Counted from the stretch's first letter, positions 25,713 to 35,244 are shown. The stretch: DNA of 62,114 bases from Streptomyces barringtoniae (GCF_020819595.1 NZ_JAJHNP010000035.1:1-62114); one strand, 5' to 3'. Numbers and translations: made by a program. The notes: generated by a model not told the origin, from the sequence alone.

Positions 25713-26738
25713 TCAGGCTGCTGCCAGGACGTCAAGCACGTAGATCAGGGTCGACCGGGCCGGAACGCCCCTGCGGTCACTCGATCCGTAGCCCAGGCCG
25801 GGCGGGACGACCAGCAGGACCCTGCTGCCCACTCGTGTGCCGACGAGCGCGCGGTCCCAGCCCTCGATGACCTTGCCACGGCCGATGACCACCGTCGTCG
25901 GGGTGTGGGCCGCCCAGGACGAGTCGAAGACCGTCGCCTGGTCCTTGCCCCGGTTCGTTTCCCAGACGGCGCCGGAGTACTGGATCACGAGTGACTGCCC
26001 GGCCTTCACGGTCGCCCCGGAGCCGCGAATGAGCGTCTTGTCGACCAGATGCTTTGGTGCCGCGGTGTCGGGCACGGTGATGGGCGCGGGCCCGGGCCTG
26101 GCACCGACGCGGGGAAGGCCGTCCGGGATCTCCGTCTGGTGTCCCTCGGCGGCCGAGCGGGCGGGGACGATCTTCATGATGTCGACGGCGAACACCACTG
26201 TGTCGGTGGCCGAGACGCCGAGCCGGGCGTTGCCGGTCTGTCCGTAGGCGGCCTCCGGCGGTGCCACCACCAGGACGCGAGATCCCGCCGGCTGCCCGAG
26301 AACGGACCGGTCGAGTGCCGGTATCACCGCATTGCGGCCGACGGGGAAGACCTTGGGTCCTGCGGCCTTGGCGTACGTACCGGGTAGCGAAGTCCCGTTC
26401 TTCCAGGTCTTCGCTGTGTAATTGACGATCACGACATCGCCGTTCTCAGCCTTTCGCCCTTTGCCTTCATGTGCGGGGGTGACGACGAATCTGCCGGTCG
26501 GCTTCTTCTTCGGGATGGCGATCTCGGCTTTGTGGCCGAACTGCCCCGAAACGCGGGGCAGCACCGTGTCCGAACCGACGGGGTCCGGGACCGGGGGCCT
26601 GTGCTGCACGGGAACCGCCGGAACCGGCAGGGGCTGGTGAGTGGACGGTGCGGCCGGGGCGGCTTCGTGTCCGCTGCATCCGGCCAGCAGCAGGACGCAG
26701 AGAGCGAGAAATGAGGAGTATGAGGAGATGCGACGCAT
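25713..26738 (-). CDS. FKBP-type peptidyl-prolyl isomerase lipoprotein with two FKBP domains
   Basis: 341 residues from ATG 26736-26738. The N-terminus MRRISSYSSFLALCVLLLAGCSG is a lipoprotein signal with lipobox LAGC. Two FKBP domains follow: ~95-185 (GDVVIVNYTAKTWKNG…VLVVAPPEAAYG) and ~245-340 (GQSLVIQYSGAVW…VIEGWDRALVGTRVGSRVLLVVPPGLGYG). Each has the V-GWD-AL-G and PP-YG elements, though the first is more divergent (VIPALD). It should be anchored outside the membrane and catalyse proline isomerisation of exported proteins. It lies downstream of the YD-repeat gene beyond a strong terminator. Confidence 0.9.
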   Translation of the reverse strand: MRRISSYSSFLALCVLLLAGCSGHEAAPAAPSTHQPLPVPAVPVQHRPPVPDPVGSDTVLPRVSGQFGHKAEIAIPKKKPTGRFVVTPAHEGKGRKAENGDVVIVNYTAKTWKNGTSLPGTYAKAAGPKVFPVGRNAVIPALDRSVLGQPAGSRVLVVAPPEAAYGQTGNARLGVSATDTVVFAVDIMKIVPARSAAEGHQTEIPDGLPRVGARPGPAPITVPDTAAPKHLVDKTLIRGSGATVKAGQSLVIQYSGAVWETNRGKDQATVFDSSWAAHTPTTVVIGRGKVIEGWDRALVGTRVGSRVLLVVPPGLGYGSSDRRGVPARSTLIYVLDVLAAA

Positions 26739-26815
26739 GAGTTTCTTGTTCGAAGTGGTGGGCGGCCGCTGTGTGGAGGCGGCTGATTCTGCTGAGAATT
26801 CCCGGATTGCGGGGT

Positions 26816-26857
26816 GCTGGCGCCGGCCGGCCGAGACCTCGGCCGGCCGGCGCCAGC
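26816..26857 (-). terminator. Very strong hairpin terminator after the small membrane gene
   Basis: A perfect 20-bp inverted repeat (arms 26816-26835 and 26838-26857, starting GCTGGCGCCGGCC) with a 2-nt centre lies 17 bp past the stop of the 26874-27119 gene. There is no T-run, as usual for streptomycete terminators. It should insulate the FKBP gene from transcription of the YD-repeat operon. Confidence 0.8.
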
Positions 26858-26873
26858 GAGTCATTCCGTGGGA

Positions 26874-27119
26874 CTAGCGCTTCTTGCGGCGCAGCCCCCA
26901 GGACCTGAAGCGGCCACTGACGAGGACACCCACGCCCGCTGATACGGCGATCAGCAGGGCGGTGCTCCCGGCGTCCAGCGTGACCGGGCGGCCGATGACC
27001 GCCAGGCACACGATGAACGTCACCGCCGAGGCGACGAGGAAGACCGCGATCTCGGCCAGCCACATTCGCATGGTCGGACGGTCGTCATCCTGCCGGTTCA
27101 CCTGGTGATGTAGTGGCAT
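26874..27119 (-). CDS. Small two-TM membrane protein, candidate immunity protein
   Basis: 81 residues from ATG 27119, which overlaps the end of the YD-repeat gene by 22 nt and has GGAG 9 nt upstream; the frame could also start at 27161, 27071 or 27065. Two hydrophobic helices (AEIAVFLVASAVTFIVCLAVIG and STALLIAVSAGVGVLVSG) are separated by a short polar loop, with a basic tail (RSWGLRRKKR). Overlap with a large YD-repeat protein is the standard position of an immunity gene in polymorphic toxin loci. No sequence family recognised; immunity is inference from position. Confidence 0.62.
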   Translation of the reverse strand: MPLHHQVNRQDDDRPTMRMWLAEIAVFLVASAVTFIVCLAVIGRPVTLDAGSTALLIAVSAGVGVLVSGRFRSWGLRRKKR

Positions 27120-30100
27120 TGCGTCGCTCTCCGGGATCCGTTGATGTACAGCTTCGCGCATGCCTTGCCGTAGTGCGGAAGGTACCGGTTGCCGGGGGCG
27201 GAGCGTGTCGGTACGTAGCCCGTGTAGCAGGTGTAGTGCGTCTTGCCCCTGCTGGTGCTATAGGTGTGGTTGTTCGTGTCGGCGTAGGCGAAGTCGATCC
27301 TCGTGTTGCAGAACTTGGAGAAGACCCCAAGGGCGTAACAGTCGACGCCGGCCAGCTCCCAGTTGATGTGCCGCCCCGAGCCGTTGATGCTGTGGGTGAA
27401 CCAGCAGCCGAGAGGAACGCTAAGAGTGAATCCGTCCCACTGGTAGGAGAAGCTGGCGATAGAGGTGGATCCGACCGCGGACATCGTGCTCGCACCGGTG
27501 GTCTGCAACGGGAGCGGGATCTGCGCCGCGGCCTCGCCGTCCAGGTCGGTCAGCTGCAGCAGTCCCTCGGCGTTGTTGGTGGTCACCGCGATGCGATCGT
27601 CAAGGTCGTACACGTTTCGGGTGAGCCCTGCGGCGCTGGTGTCCCAGGTCGGCTCGCCACCCTCCTCGGCGTAGTGGTTGACGGTCTCGCCGATGAGGCT
27701 CCACGTGGTGTCCGGGTTCTGCTGCTCGTCCGACGAGGACGCAGGCCGGTTCTCGGCGTCCAGTTCCCACGTCTTGCGGGTGCCGTTGGCGGTTTCCTGG
27801 CTGGTGGCGCCGTTGGCGAAGTACTTCTGGCTGCTTCCGTCCGGGCGGGTGAGGCCGCGGCTGAAGGCGTCATAGGTGTAGCCGGCGTCGACGGGCCGGT
27901 CGGCGCTGTCGAAGGCGAACGTCTGGACGCTGCCGGTGGCCGTGTCGATGGTCGCGCAGTCGGCGGTGTACGTCGTCTGCTTGATCAGGTCGCTGTCGCC
28001 GTTGTACTCGTCCGTCTTTCGCGTGCACGACGTGTCGTCGGCGGTGTCCACGCGAGTTGGCCGGCCGGTGGCGTCGTACTGGAAAGACGTCGGCACCGTG
28101 GCGCCCGCGGTGTGGGCCCGGTTCGCCGTTTCCTCGTGCACGGTGTAGGCGGCGACGTCCGAAAGCGGCACGGTCTGGTCGACGGTGTTGGTGTAGGTGC
28201 GGGCCGTTTCGGCCTCGGTGGCGTCTCGGCCGACGCTGAGCTGGTAGTTGTTCGGGAACGTCTCGCTTTCGAGGTTGCCGTTCGCGTCGTACGTGCCGGA
28301 GATGGTGCCGGCCTGCGAGTCGGTGAGGGACGTGACGAGACCGCGGGGGTCCTTCGCCGTGTCGTACGTGTACGTGATGGTGGACGGCGCCGAGTCGGTT
28401 GCCTTGGTCAGGCGGTCGAGGGCGTCGTACTCCCGCGCCGTGGTGTTGCCCGCTCCGTCGTTGTAGGTGACTTCGCGGCCCAGGTCGTCGTACTCGTGGG
28501 CGATGGTGTGACCGCTTGCGGTCACACTGGCGATGTTGCCCGTCTTGCTGTCGTAGGTGGTGGTGGTGTCGGGAACGGCGTCCCCGCCGCCCGTGACGGA
28601 GACCTGGACCACGCGTCCGGCACCGTCATAGGTCGTGGTGGTGGTGCTGGTCGTTCCGTTGGCGGTGCGGGTGACCTTGGCCGGGTTGCCCCACCAGTCG
28701 TACTCGGTGGTCGTGGTGGGCAATTCGGCAGGGTTGGCACCCGCGTTGGTGACGTTCCCCGCCGGTCCCACCGAGCAGACCAGGTCGGCCCACTCCGGTC
28801 GCCCGGCGCACGCCCCGGTGCCGGTGCCGGACCAGTAGGTGGTCACGGTCGTGCCCGCGTCGGTGCCGGTGGACATCGGGTTCCGGGTCTTGATCACGCG
28901 GCCGGAGGCGTCGTACGTGGTCCGCTTGGTGATGTTGAGCCCGCTGGGGTCGTCCGAGGTGGACGTCTCCAGGCCCTTGGCCCAGTCGTACGCGGTCGTG
29001 GTGGTCCGTACATCGCCGTCGGCGGGGTAGCCGTCGACGTAGGCACCCACCCGGGTGGTGGTGATCAGGCCGGAGGTGGCGGCGCTGCCGTCGGTGGGAC
29101 GGCCCTCGTCATAGGTGTTGACGGTGTGCTTGCGCGCGGGGATCTCCGTACCGGCCGCGAGGGAAGTGCCTCCGGCACCGGCGGCCAACGGCTGCCCCAG
29201 GGTGACCAGCCGCAGCGGGCCGAACTCCTCGGTCTGCAGCTGACCGTCCGTCGAGTACACGGACGTCGTGGACAGCTGCTCGGCGCGGTTGGCTGTCGAC
29301 TGGCCGTTCAGGCCCAGCCGCGTCAGCGTGTCGAGAGCGGGCCCGGAGGTGGCGAGTGCCAGCTCTCGGTTGCCCGCCGTCAGCTCGCGGACGACGTTGC
29401 CGAACCGGTCGAACTCTGCGGCACCCATGTGTCCGCCCGGACTGGCGGTGTTGACCTGACGGCCCGAGGCGTCGATGTAGGAGATGGTGGCGCGGGCGTA
29501 GCTTCCCGCGGTCAAGGACGTGCCGTTGTTGGAGGCGGGCACGGCATCGGCCGGGAACACCGCGGTCGCGTCGGTGGGAACATCGGTCTGACCCCAGGCC
29601 GCCACGTCGCTCGTGCCCATCGAGTACGGGGCGTTGGTGCCGGTCAGCGGGACGTCGTAGACGACGCTGGTGGTGGCGGTGCCATTGGTCGCGGTTTTGC
29701 TGCCGGGCGTGAGGGTAGGCCTCGCGACCTTCAGCAGCATGCCGTCACCGGCGGTCGCAGCGTTGCCCGCCTTGCCGTAGGTGAAGGTCCAGGGCAGTTT
29801 GCCGGGTTCGGTGACCTGGTTGACCCGGCCATCGGTGTCGTAGGCGTACTCCGTCTTCAGCGACGGGGTGATCTGCGGGTTCCAGGCCTGCCGCAGCCGG
29901 CCGGCGTCGTCGTAGACGTAGGTCTGCACGGTCTTCGACGTGGCGCTCCCGGCACCCGGGACGGTGGACCACAGGCGGACCTCCTTGACCCGGCCGCTGT
30001 AGTCACCGAAGACACCGCTGGTCGCGGTGGTGGCGGTGGCGTAGACGAACTCCAGGGCACGGCAGCCCTTGGTCGAGGGCGTCGCCGCACAGGTGCCGGC

Positions 30101-33100
30101 CGACACTGCGGACGTGGGTGCGATCACCATCTTGGGGCGGGCGAGGGTGGTGCTCCCCGAGATCACCTTCTCCGAGACCACCGTGGTGGTGGTGTTGTCG
30201 GACGGCTTGTAGGTGGTGGCGGCCTGCCACGTGGTGGCGGCCGGGTCGACCTTGGCGAAGGTCGTCGTGGTGCCGTCGGTCTCCTTGAGCGTGAAGGAGC
30301 CGCTCAGCGACCCGGTGAGGGTGAGATCCCCGGCACCGGGCTCGGCCTTCCAGCCGTTGGCGGTGGTGGCGGTGAAACCGGTCTGCACGCCGTGGGCGTC
30401 GGTGATTGCGACAGAAGTCGCGGACGTCTTGCGCACGTACAGCCACAGGGAGTCCGAGGCTTCCGCCATGGTGCCCGACGTCCACTGCGGTCCGAAGATC
30501 GCCGCCTGTCCCTCGGCATCCGCCGCTGCGGTGGGGCGACGCGAAGAGGCCATGCGGCCGACGGTCAGGCCGAAGCCCGAGGCGTCGACGGCGGAGAGCA
30601 CGTAGTCGCCCGTCAGCTGGTTCACCTGACCGGGCCCCACCTCCTGGGACGGGGCGGTACCGGCGTTGCGGTCGACGACGACCGTGCTCACCGGCGAGTA
30701 GCCGGTGATGGTGCCGTCGGTGAAGGCCGCGCGCAGGTCGACCGGTCCGTCCTCGGCCAGACTGCTGGTGATGTTCCAGGTCAGGGCCGGCGGGGCGCCG
30801 TTCGTCGCGGCCAGCGGCCACGAGGCGACGGCCGAGCCGTCGGCGTTGCGCGTCACATCCGCGAGCGGCACGGTGTGCCAGGCGTCGGTCTCACCGCGCC
30901 GGTACTGGTAGGTCACGCCGGTGTAGGTCGGCTTGCCAGTGGCGACCAGGGCGACCCGGCGCGCGGGCCGGTCTCCGTCGCCGGGCGCGAGCAGGGCCGC
31001 ACCGTCGGCGCCGACTCCGAAGGAGTACTTGGTGGTCGCGGTGGACAGGTTGCCACCGGAGTCGACGGTCTTGGCGTACAGGGTGTGCCAGCCGTCGGCG
31101 GGGCTGATGGAGATCGTCAGCGGGTCGCCGCCGCTGCCGTCGGTGGTGTCGTCCACCCGCTTGGGGGTGGACGGATCGTCCAGGCCCCAGTAGAAGCCCT
31201 GGCCGTCGGTGGACGTGGTGTCCAGCGTGCAAGTCACCGACCCGCTGGCCTTGGGCGTCCAGGTGTTCTGGCCGTAGGTGGCGCACGTCACCGTGGGGGC
31301 CACCGGCAGGCCGGTGTTGAGGACGAAGGCGGAGTAGCCGGACCAGGACCCGTAGTCGGTGCCGTCGTAGGCGCGCACCCGGTAGCGCAGGTGCACGCCC
31401 GCGGGGAAGGCGGAGCCGGACGGGATCGTCAGAGTCGAGGTGGAGCCCGAGGCCACCGACTTGCCGTAGGCGGTGTAGGTGTAGGTGGTGTCCGCGTACG
31501 CAGGATCCGGGGTGATCTCGAACTGGCCCTGGGCGTTGCCGCCGTCCGCGTCGGTGACCTTCGCCGACAGCGCCGGGGTCAGCGACGTCACGTACCGCTT
31601 GCCGTTGTAGGCGTTCACCACACTCGGCGAGATCGCCGCGGAGGAGGTGGTGCCGTAGGAGTTGTACGTGACGGTCAGGTGCGGCTCGACCGAGTTGTCA
31701 CCGGAGATGTAGTTCGCCGACCGGAACCGACGCCAGGTCAGGGTGTCGGTCTCGTCGGCGCCGCGGACCTGCAGGCCGTAGTTGGCCGAACCGTTGGCCC
31801 AGGCCTGCACGATGGCGTCGATGTCGAAGTTCATCGTGCCCGCGGGGCAGGAGGAGCTGTAGCCCAGCGCGGCGGTGTTGGTCTTCGCGTCCGTGGTGGT
31901 GGTCGACGGCTGCGTACCCCACGTCACGGTGGAGGAGGACCAGTCGGAGGTGACCCGCCGTACCTGCGTACCCGCACCGGTCGTGGCGCAGGTCGAGGAG
32001 TAGTACGAGTACAGCGCCAGGTTGGTGTCAGTGATGTGCTTGCCCTTGTACGGGGTCACATCGAACTTCAGGTACGAGCGGGCCACGTCCGCGCCACCGT
32101 CGTACGTGCCCGACTTCAGCTCGGTCGACGAGACCTGTGAGTCGAGGTAGTCCGGGGTCTGCACCCAGGTGTCGGTGGTGACCGCGAGCGTGGAGGTCGG
32201 GTCCACCGTCACCGGGTAGGTGGCGGCGGCCAGGAAGTGTGCCGCCGGGGACAGCACCAGCGTCTGCTTGCCGTCATCGGCGGTCTCGATCTTCGTGGCG
32301 ACCCTCGCCTGCCGCTGCGGCTCGCCGGAGACCTTGTTCCGGCTGGAGTCCCACATCATCGGGGCCGGCGCCTCGGCGACCAGCTTGCCGGCGGAGTCCT
32401 TCAGCAGCAGGTGGCCCGAAGCGGCTTGGGAGAGCTTCAGCCCGTCCAGGTTCAGCGGGATCCGGTAGGAGACGGGGCCGCCCGGACGGTGGTCCAGGAC
32501 CACGTTCTGCGAGAAGCCCTGGGCCAGCGCGGTGACCGTCAGGGTCTGCCCGCTGCCCAGGTCGTACGAGGCGGTGTTGTTCTTCACCTTCGGGGTGGGG
32601 AGCTTCTTCTCCCATCCCAGGCCGAAGGACTTGGCACCCTTGGACACGGATGCCAGCGTCGTGTCACCGCCGTCGGAGACCGCGATGTCCGCGGCGGCCG
32701 ACCGGGGAGTCAGGTGCGGACCGGAGTCGGCCAGCGCCGTGTTGACATCACGCCATTCTCCGTCGCGCTTCACCCGGATGGGGCTGGCGTAAGTGACCGT
32801 CTGCAGCTGGCCGTTGGGCAGCGCGTACGTCGTCGAGTCGGCGGTGCGCTCCGACAGCACCTCGATCTTCCGCTGCTGCAGGCGGGCCTGCAGCCGTGCC
32901 GAGCCCGCGTCGGCGACCTCCGACGGGCCGTCCACCGGCGTCTGCGGCGCCCGGTGGGCGAGCGTGCGAGCCGCCTGCCCGAGGTTCGTAGGTACCAGGG
33001 CGGCAGTGGTACCCGCCGATCCGGCCATCAGCGCGGCTTCGGCCGCCAGCATGAAGGAGACCCCTGCGGCTATGCGGCGCAGGCGGGCCGTCCGCGTGGG

Positions 33101-33157
33101 GGCGGGTCTGAACAGACCCGGCGTTCGCGCCCAGGGTCTGGGGCGTCCGTGACTCAT
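27098..33157 (-). CDS. Secreted YD-repeat (RHS-like) protein with DNRLRE domain and Cys-rich C-terminal tip
   Basis: 2019 residues from ATG 33157 (a TTG precedes it; GGAG 7 nt upstream). A long basic n-region and hydrophobic segment (AAGVSFMLAAEAALMAGSAG) act as the signal. Residues ~320-495 form a DNRLRE-type domain (SYLKFDV…VTWGTQP…AIVQAWANGSANYGLQVRG), then beta domains. From ~1050 to ~1850 run YD repeats such as YDDAGRLRQAWNP, YDATGRPTRVD and YDDLGREVTYNDG. The usual RHS core with its DPxG end motif is missing. Instead the last ~129 residues (27098-27487) are a distinct domain with six cysteines (GCWFTHSINGSG, GVDCYAL, TSRGKTHYTC, HYGKACAKLYINGS). This looks like a swapped tip, possibly a toxin or adhesin. 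Confidence 0.88.
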   Translation of the reverse strand: MSHGRPRPWARTPGLFRPAPTRTARLRRIAAGVSFMLAAEAALMAGSAGTTAALVPTNLGQAARTLAHRAPQTPVDGPSEVADAGSARLQARLQQRKIEVLSERTADSTTYALPNGQLQTVTYASPIRVKRDGEWRDVNTALADSGPHLTPRSAAADIAVSDGGDTTLASVSKGAKSFGLGWEKKLPTPKVKNNTASYDLGSGQTLTVTALAQGFSQNVVLDHRPGGPVSYRIPLNLDGLKLSQAASGHLLLKDSAGKLVAEAPAPMMWDSSRNKVSGEPQRQARVATKIETADDGKQTLVLSPAAHFLAAATYPVTVDPTSTLAVTTDTWVQTPDYLDSQVSSTELKSGTYDGGADVARSYLKFDVTPYKGKHITDTNLALYSYYSSTCATTGAGTQVRRVTSDWSSSTVTWGTQPSTTTTDAKTNTAALGYSSSCPAGTMNFDIDAIVQAWANGSANYGLQVRGADETDTLTWRRFRSANYISGDNSVEPHLTVTYNSYGTTSSAAISPSVVNAYNGKRYVTSLTPALSAKVTDADGGNAQGQFEITPDPAYADTTYTYTAYGKSVASGSTSTLTIPSGSAFPAGVHLRYRVRAYDGTDYGSWSGYSAFVLNTGLPVAPTVTCATYGQNTWTPKASGSVTCTLDTTSTDGQGFYWGLDDPSTPKRVDDTTDGSGGDPLTISISPADGWHTLYAKTVDSGGNLSTATTKYSFGVGADGAALLAPGDGDRPARRVALVATGKPTYTGVTYQYRRGETDAWHTVPLADVTRNADGSAVASWPLAATNGAPPALTWNITSSLAEDGPVDLRAAFTDGTITGYSPVSTVVVDRNAGTAPSQEVGPGQVNQLTGDYVLSAVDASGFGLTVGRMASSRRPTAAADAEGQAAIFGPQWTSGTMAEASDSLWLYVRKTSATSVAITDAHGVQTGFTATTANGWKAEPGAGDLTLTGSLSGSFTLKETDGTTTTFAKVDPAATTWQAATTYKPSDNTTTTVVSEKVISGSTTLARPKMVIAPTSAVSAGTCAATPSTKGCRALEFVYATATTATSGVFGDYSGRVKEVRLWSTVPGAGSATSKTVQTYVYDDAGRLRQAWNPQITPSLKTEYAYDTDGRVNQVTEPGKLPWTFTYGKAGNAATAGDGMLLKVARPTLTPGSKTATNGTATTSVVYDVPLTGTNAPYSMGTSDVAAWGQTDVPTDATAVFPADAVPASNNGTSLTAGSYARATISYIDASGRQVNTASPGGHMGAAEFDRFGNVVRELTAGNRELALATSGPALDTLTRLGLNGQSTANRAEQLSTTSVYSTDGQLQTEEFGPLRLVTLGQPLAAGAGGTSLAAGTEIPARKHTVNTYDEGRPTDGSAATSGLITTTRVGAYVDGYPADGDVRTTTTAYDWAKGLETSTSDDPSGLNITKRTTYDASGRVIKTRNPMSTGTDAGTTVTTYWSGTGTGACAGRPEWADLVCSVGPAGNVTNAGANPAELPTTTTEYDWWGNPAKVTRTANGTTSTTTTTYDGAGRVVQVSVTGGGDAVPDTTTTYDSKTGNIASVTASGHTIAHEYDDLGREVTYNDGAGNTTAREYDALDRLTKATDSAPSTITYTYDTAKDPRGLVTSLTDSQAGTISGTYDANGNLESETFPNNYQLSVGRDATEAETARTYTNTVDQTVPLSDVAAYTVHEETANRAHTAGATVPTSFQYDATGRPTRVDTADDTSCTRKTDEYNGDSDLIKQTTYTADCATIDTATGSVQTFAFDSADRPVDAGYTYDAFSRGLTRPDGSSQKYFANGATSQETANGTRKTWELDAENRPASSSDEQQNPDTTWSLIGETVNHYAEEGGEPTWDTSAAGLTRNVYDLDDRIAVTTNNAEGLLQLTDLDGEAAAQIPLPLQTTGASTMSAVGSTSIASFSYQWDGFTLSVPLGCWFTHSINGSGRHINWELAGVDCYALGVFSKFCNTRIDFAYADTNNHTYSTSRGKTHYTCYTGYVPTRSAPGNRYLPHYGKACAKLYINGSRRATQCHYITR

Positions 33158-33802
33158 CAACGAGCTCCGTGATCAGGAATGGAAGAGAGAGTGTGCGTGC
33201 ACGTATGCAAAGTGCGCGGCAATCATCCACACATCCTCACCCGATCCGCTTTACCAAGTTCAAGAGAGGGTCAAGGAACGGTCTACTGTCGAGGCCAGAG
33301 CCCCGGGTGCGAATCTTCGCGGTGAGCCGGGTCGGCAAATCGCGACATGAGTGCGGGGCGAAACGGGCTCTTTGGGTAAGTTGTCCGCTCTTTGACGATC
33401 CCTTTAGTGGATGATAAGCAGCCTCTGCAGATACTTTGCCAAGTCTTTAAAGAATATCAATAAGGACTGTGACACTTGTTCATCTTGAGAGCGATTCACA
33501 GTCAACATCACATGAGCAGGGCAAATGCCATCAAGGCGGCGAAGCTCCTTTGCAGTTGCCGATACAGTAAAGTGCGCCGGGGCCGACGGCCTTGCACAGC
33601 AGGGGAGTTGAGGCTCGGTCCCGGCTCTCGCAACCGACCAAGACCGCACGTGCCGCCCTCGATGCCCTCGCAGGACAGCGGCTCGGCAGTCGTTCAAAAC
33701 GGGTGGGTTGGGGCATCGGCCACGGGCGGACGATGACACGGCGGCCACCGATGGAGGATCCGTGGCCCTGGGTACCTCTCTCCTCTCGGCCAGGAGCGAG
33801 GC
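33158..33802. other. Upstream region of the YD-repeat gene; no gene recognised
   Basis: About 650 bp. It contains a relatively AT-rich block at 33400-33520 (…CTTTAAAGAATATCAATAAGG…) that may hold the promoter of the YD-repeat gene or a relic. Open frames here are short and not family-like. Confidence 0.35.
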
Positions 33803-33807
33803 GTGTG

Positions 33808-33933
33808 GGTAGTTTTGGGGGGTATCGCGCACATGGCCTCCCCCCCCCGCCACGGTCGGGTCCACGGCCCGGCGATCGGGGCGTTCGTGTTCGGGCACTA
33901 CGGTGACCGGCTCGGGCCCAAGAAGCTTCTCTG
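33808..33933 (+). pseudogene. MFS (MHS-type) transporter fragment
   Basis: Plus-strand coding reads GPAIGAFVFGHYGDRLGPKKLL. This matches the loop-2/3 signature (GxxxFGHxGDRxGRKxxL) of metabolite:proton symporters of the MHS family. Flanking sequence does not continue the protein. A scrap about 40 codons long. Confidence 0.5.
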
Positions 33934-33961
33934 CCGGCGAGACGCCGACGCCCCTGTCGGC

Positions 33962-34165
33962 ACGTCCCCCACCTCCTCCTGCCCCAATCCGCCGGCCGCC
34001 AGTACCTGGTACGCCGGATGCTGGGCACTGAAGCTGTCCTACGATGCGACCACGGGCAACGTCTCGGAGATCGACTTCGTCACCTCCGGCGGCAGCACCC
34101 TGCCCCAGACCCCGGTCGCCGACTACACCTACGATGCCGCCGGCCGAAGGCTGGGCGCGCTGCCT
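33962..34165 (+). pseudogene. YD-repeat (RHS) protein fragment
   Basis: Plus-strand reading YAGCWALKLSYDATTGNVSEIDFVTSGG…PVADYTYDAAGRRL contains a clear YD repeat (YTYDAAGR) and resembles internal parts of streptomycete YD-repeat proteins. It is fused at its 5' side to the transporter scrap and lies opposite in direction to the intact YD-repeat gene 0.8 kb away. It is evidence of earlier RHS rearrangement here. Confidence 0.6.
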
Positions 34166-34277
34166 GGGCAGGGCCGATCGAGGCAGGCATCGTGGAGCGG
34201 GTGTTGAGTATGCGAGCCCAGGACATGTGAGTACCGGGCCCGATCACGGGAGCTCGCCGGGACGGTTGGCTGGGCTC

Positions 34278-34613
34278 ATGAACACGACCTGGGCAAGCAC
34301 GCATCAGCAGGACACTGACCGCCGGCTCCGAAGGTGGTCCGGCTGGGGACTTGGACTGCTGCTGCCGATGGTCGTACTCAGCTTCGTCCCGGTCCTCGCC
34401 AGCGTGCGCGGAAGCCGGTGCATCACTGACGGTGACGAGTGCTCGGCGGTCCCCGGCGCACTCCTCTACGGATGCTTCTGGACGGCCGTGGTCGCTGGCT
34501 TGACGGCGCTGTTGTGGCCCCGGGCCCGCTGGACGGGCGCCCGAGTCGGGCTCGTCGTGGTGCAGTGGACGGCTCAGGTCGTGCTGGCCTGCCTGATCCT
34601 CAGCTACGCCTGA
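34278..34613 (+). CDS. Small integral membrane protein
   Basis: 111 residues from ATG 34278. Three hydrophobic stretches (GWGLGLLLPMVVLSFVPVLASV, GALLYGCFWTAVVAGLTALLW, VGLVVVQWTAQVVLACLILSYA) predict three membrane helices, with Cys residues in CITDGDECSAVPG between the first two. No strong ribosome site. Family unknown, but codon use and hydrophobicity pattern look genuine. Confidence 0.6.
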   Translation: MNTTWASTHQQDTDRRLRRWSGWGLGLLLPMVVLSFVPVLASVRGSRCITDGDECSAVPGALLYGCFWTAVVAGLTALLWPRARWTGARVGLVVVQWTAQVVLACLILSYA

Positions 34614-34758
34614 GCTTGCTCTTCAAGGGTTTCAGCCGGGTCGGGGGTAAGCCGGCCATGCTCGGCGGGTTGTTCGCAGGTCGTCGGTGAGCGGCCGGGT
34701 GAGCCGGAGCTGAGTGTGGGCGGTGATGATCGGCCCGGTTCAGCGGGCCGCGTCCAGA

Positions 34759-35124
34759 TCAGTGGTTGCTCCGGTCCGCTGAGGCCTTCAGCGGCAGGCA
34801 CCGGCCGCACGTGCGCCGGTCGCAGACGTCGGCCGCCTGGTCGCCCCAGAGTTTGTAGTGTCGCCAGCGGGACTCGTGGCACAGAGAGTCCGGGCCCGAC
34901 TGCGGCATCACCTCCAGCACACGCCGCGACGCGGACCGGGAGGCGGTGAAGCCATTGGGCATGTCCGGGTCGAGCGCCGAGAATAGCGACTGCACGATCG
35001 CCGCCAGGCCCTGGCGGTAGCCCGGCAGGTCCCGCAGTGGAATCCCGGGACCCCGCAGCCGGTCGGCGGCATCTGCCTGCGCGCGCCACTTCCGGGCGCC
35101 GGGCTCGTCCAGCCATGACCCCAT
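34759..35124 (-). CDS. Hypothetical protein with Cys-rich C-terminus
   Basis: 121 residues; ATG 35124 has AGAGGAG 7 nt upstream, a good start. The C-terminal segment ADVCDRRTCGRCLPLKAS has CxxxxCxxC spacing that could bind a metal, and an earlier Cys lies in SLCHES. The N-terminal half is helical and polar (RKWRAQADAADRLRG). No family recognised. It converges on the small membrane protein gene upstream in the window. Confidence 0.6.
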   Translation of the reverse strand: MGSWLDEPGARKWRAQADAADRLRGPGIPLRDLPGYRQGLAAIVQSLFSALDPDMPNGFTASRSASRRVLEVMPQSGPDSLCHESRWRHYKLWGDQAADVCDRRTCGRCLPLKASADRSNH

Positions 35125-35244
35125 TCAGTGCTCCTCTCGAGGGTTGCGACGGCCCTCCTTGTAGTACCGCGTAGTACCGCCACGTGCCCGGGGCACGCGA
35201 CACGCCGCGCGGTGCACCCGGGTGGCGTTCGCAGAGGCGGGCGT

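Noticed and set aside
27113..32140. 1675-codon plus-strand frame opposite the YD-repeat gene
   Set aside because: Gly/Arg/Val-rich antisense translation without recognisable domains; the YD-repeat reading explains the DNA.
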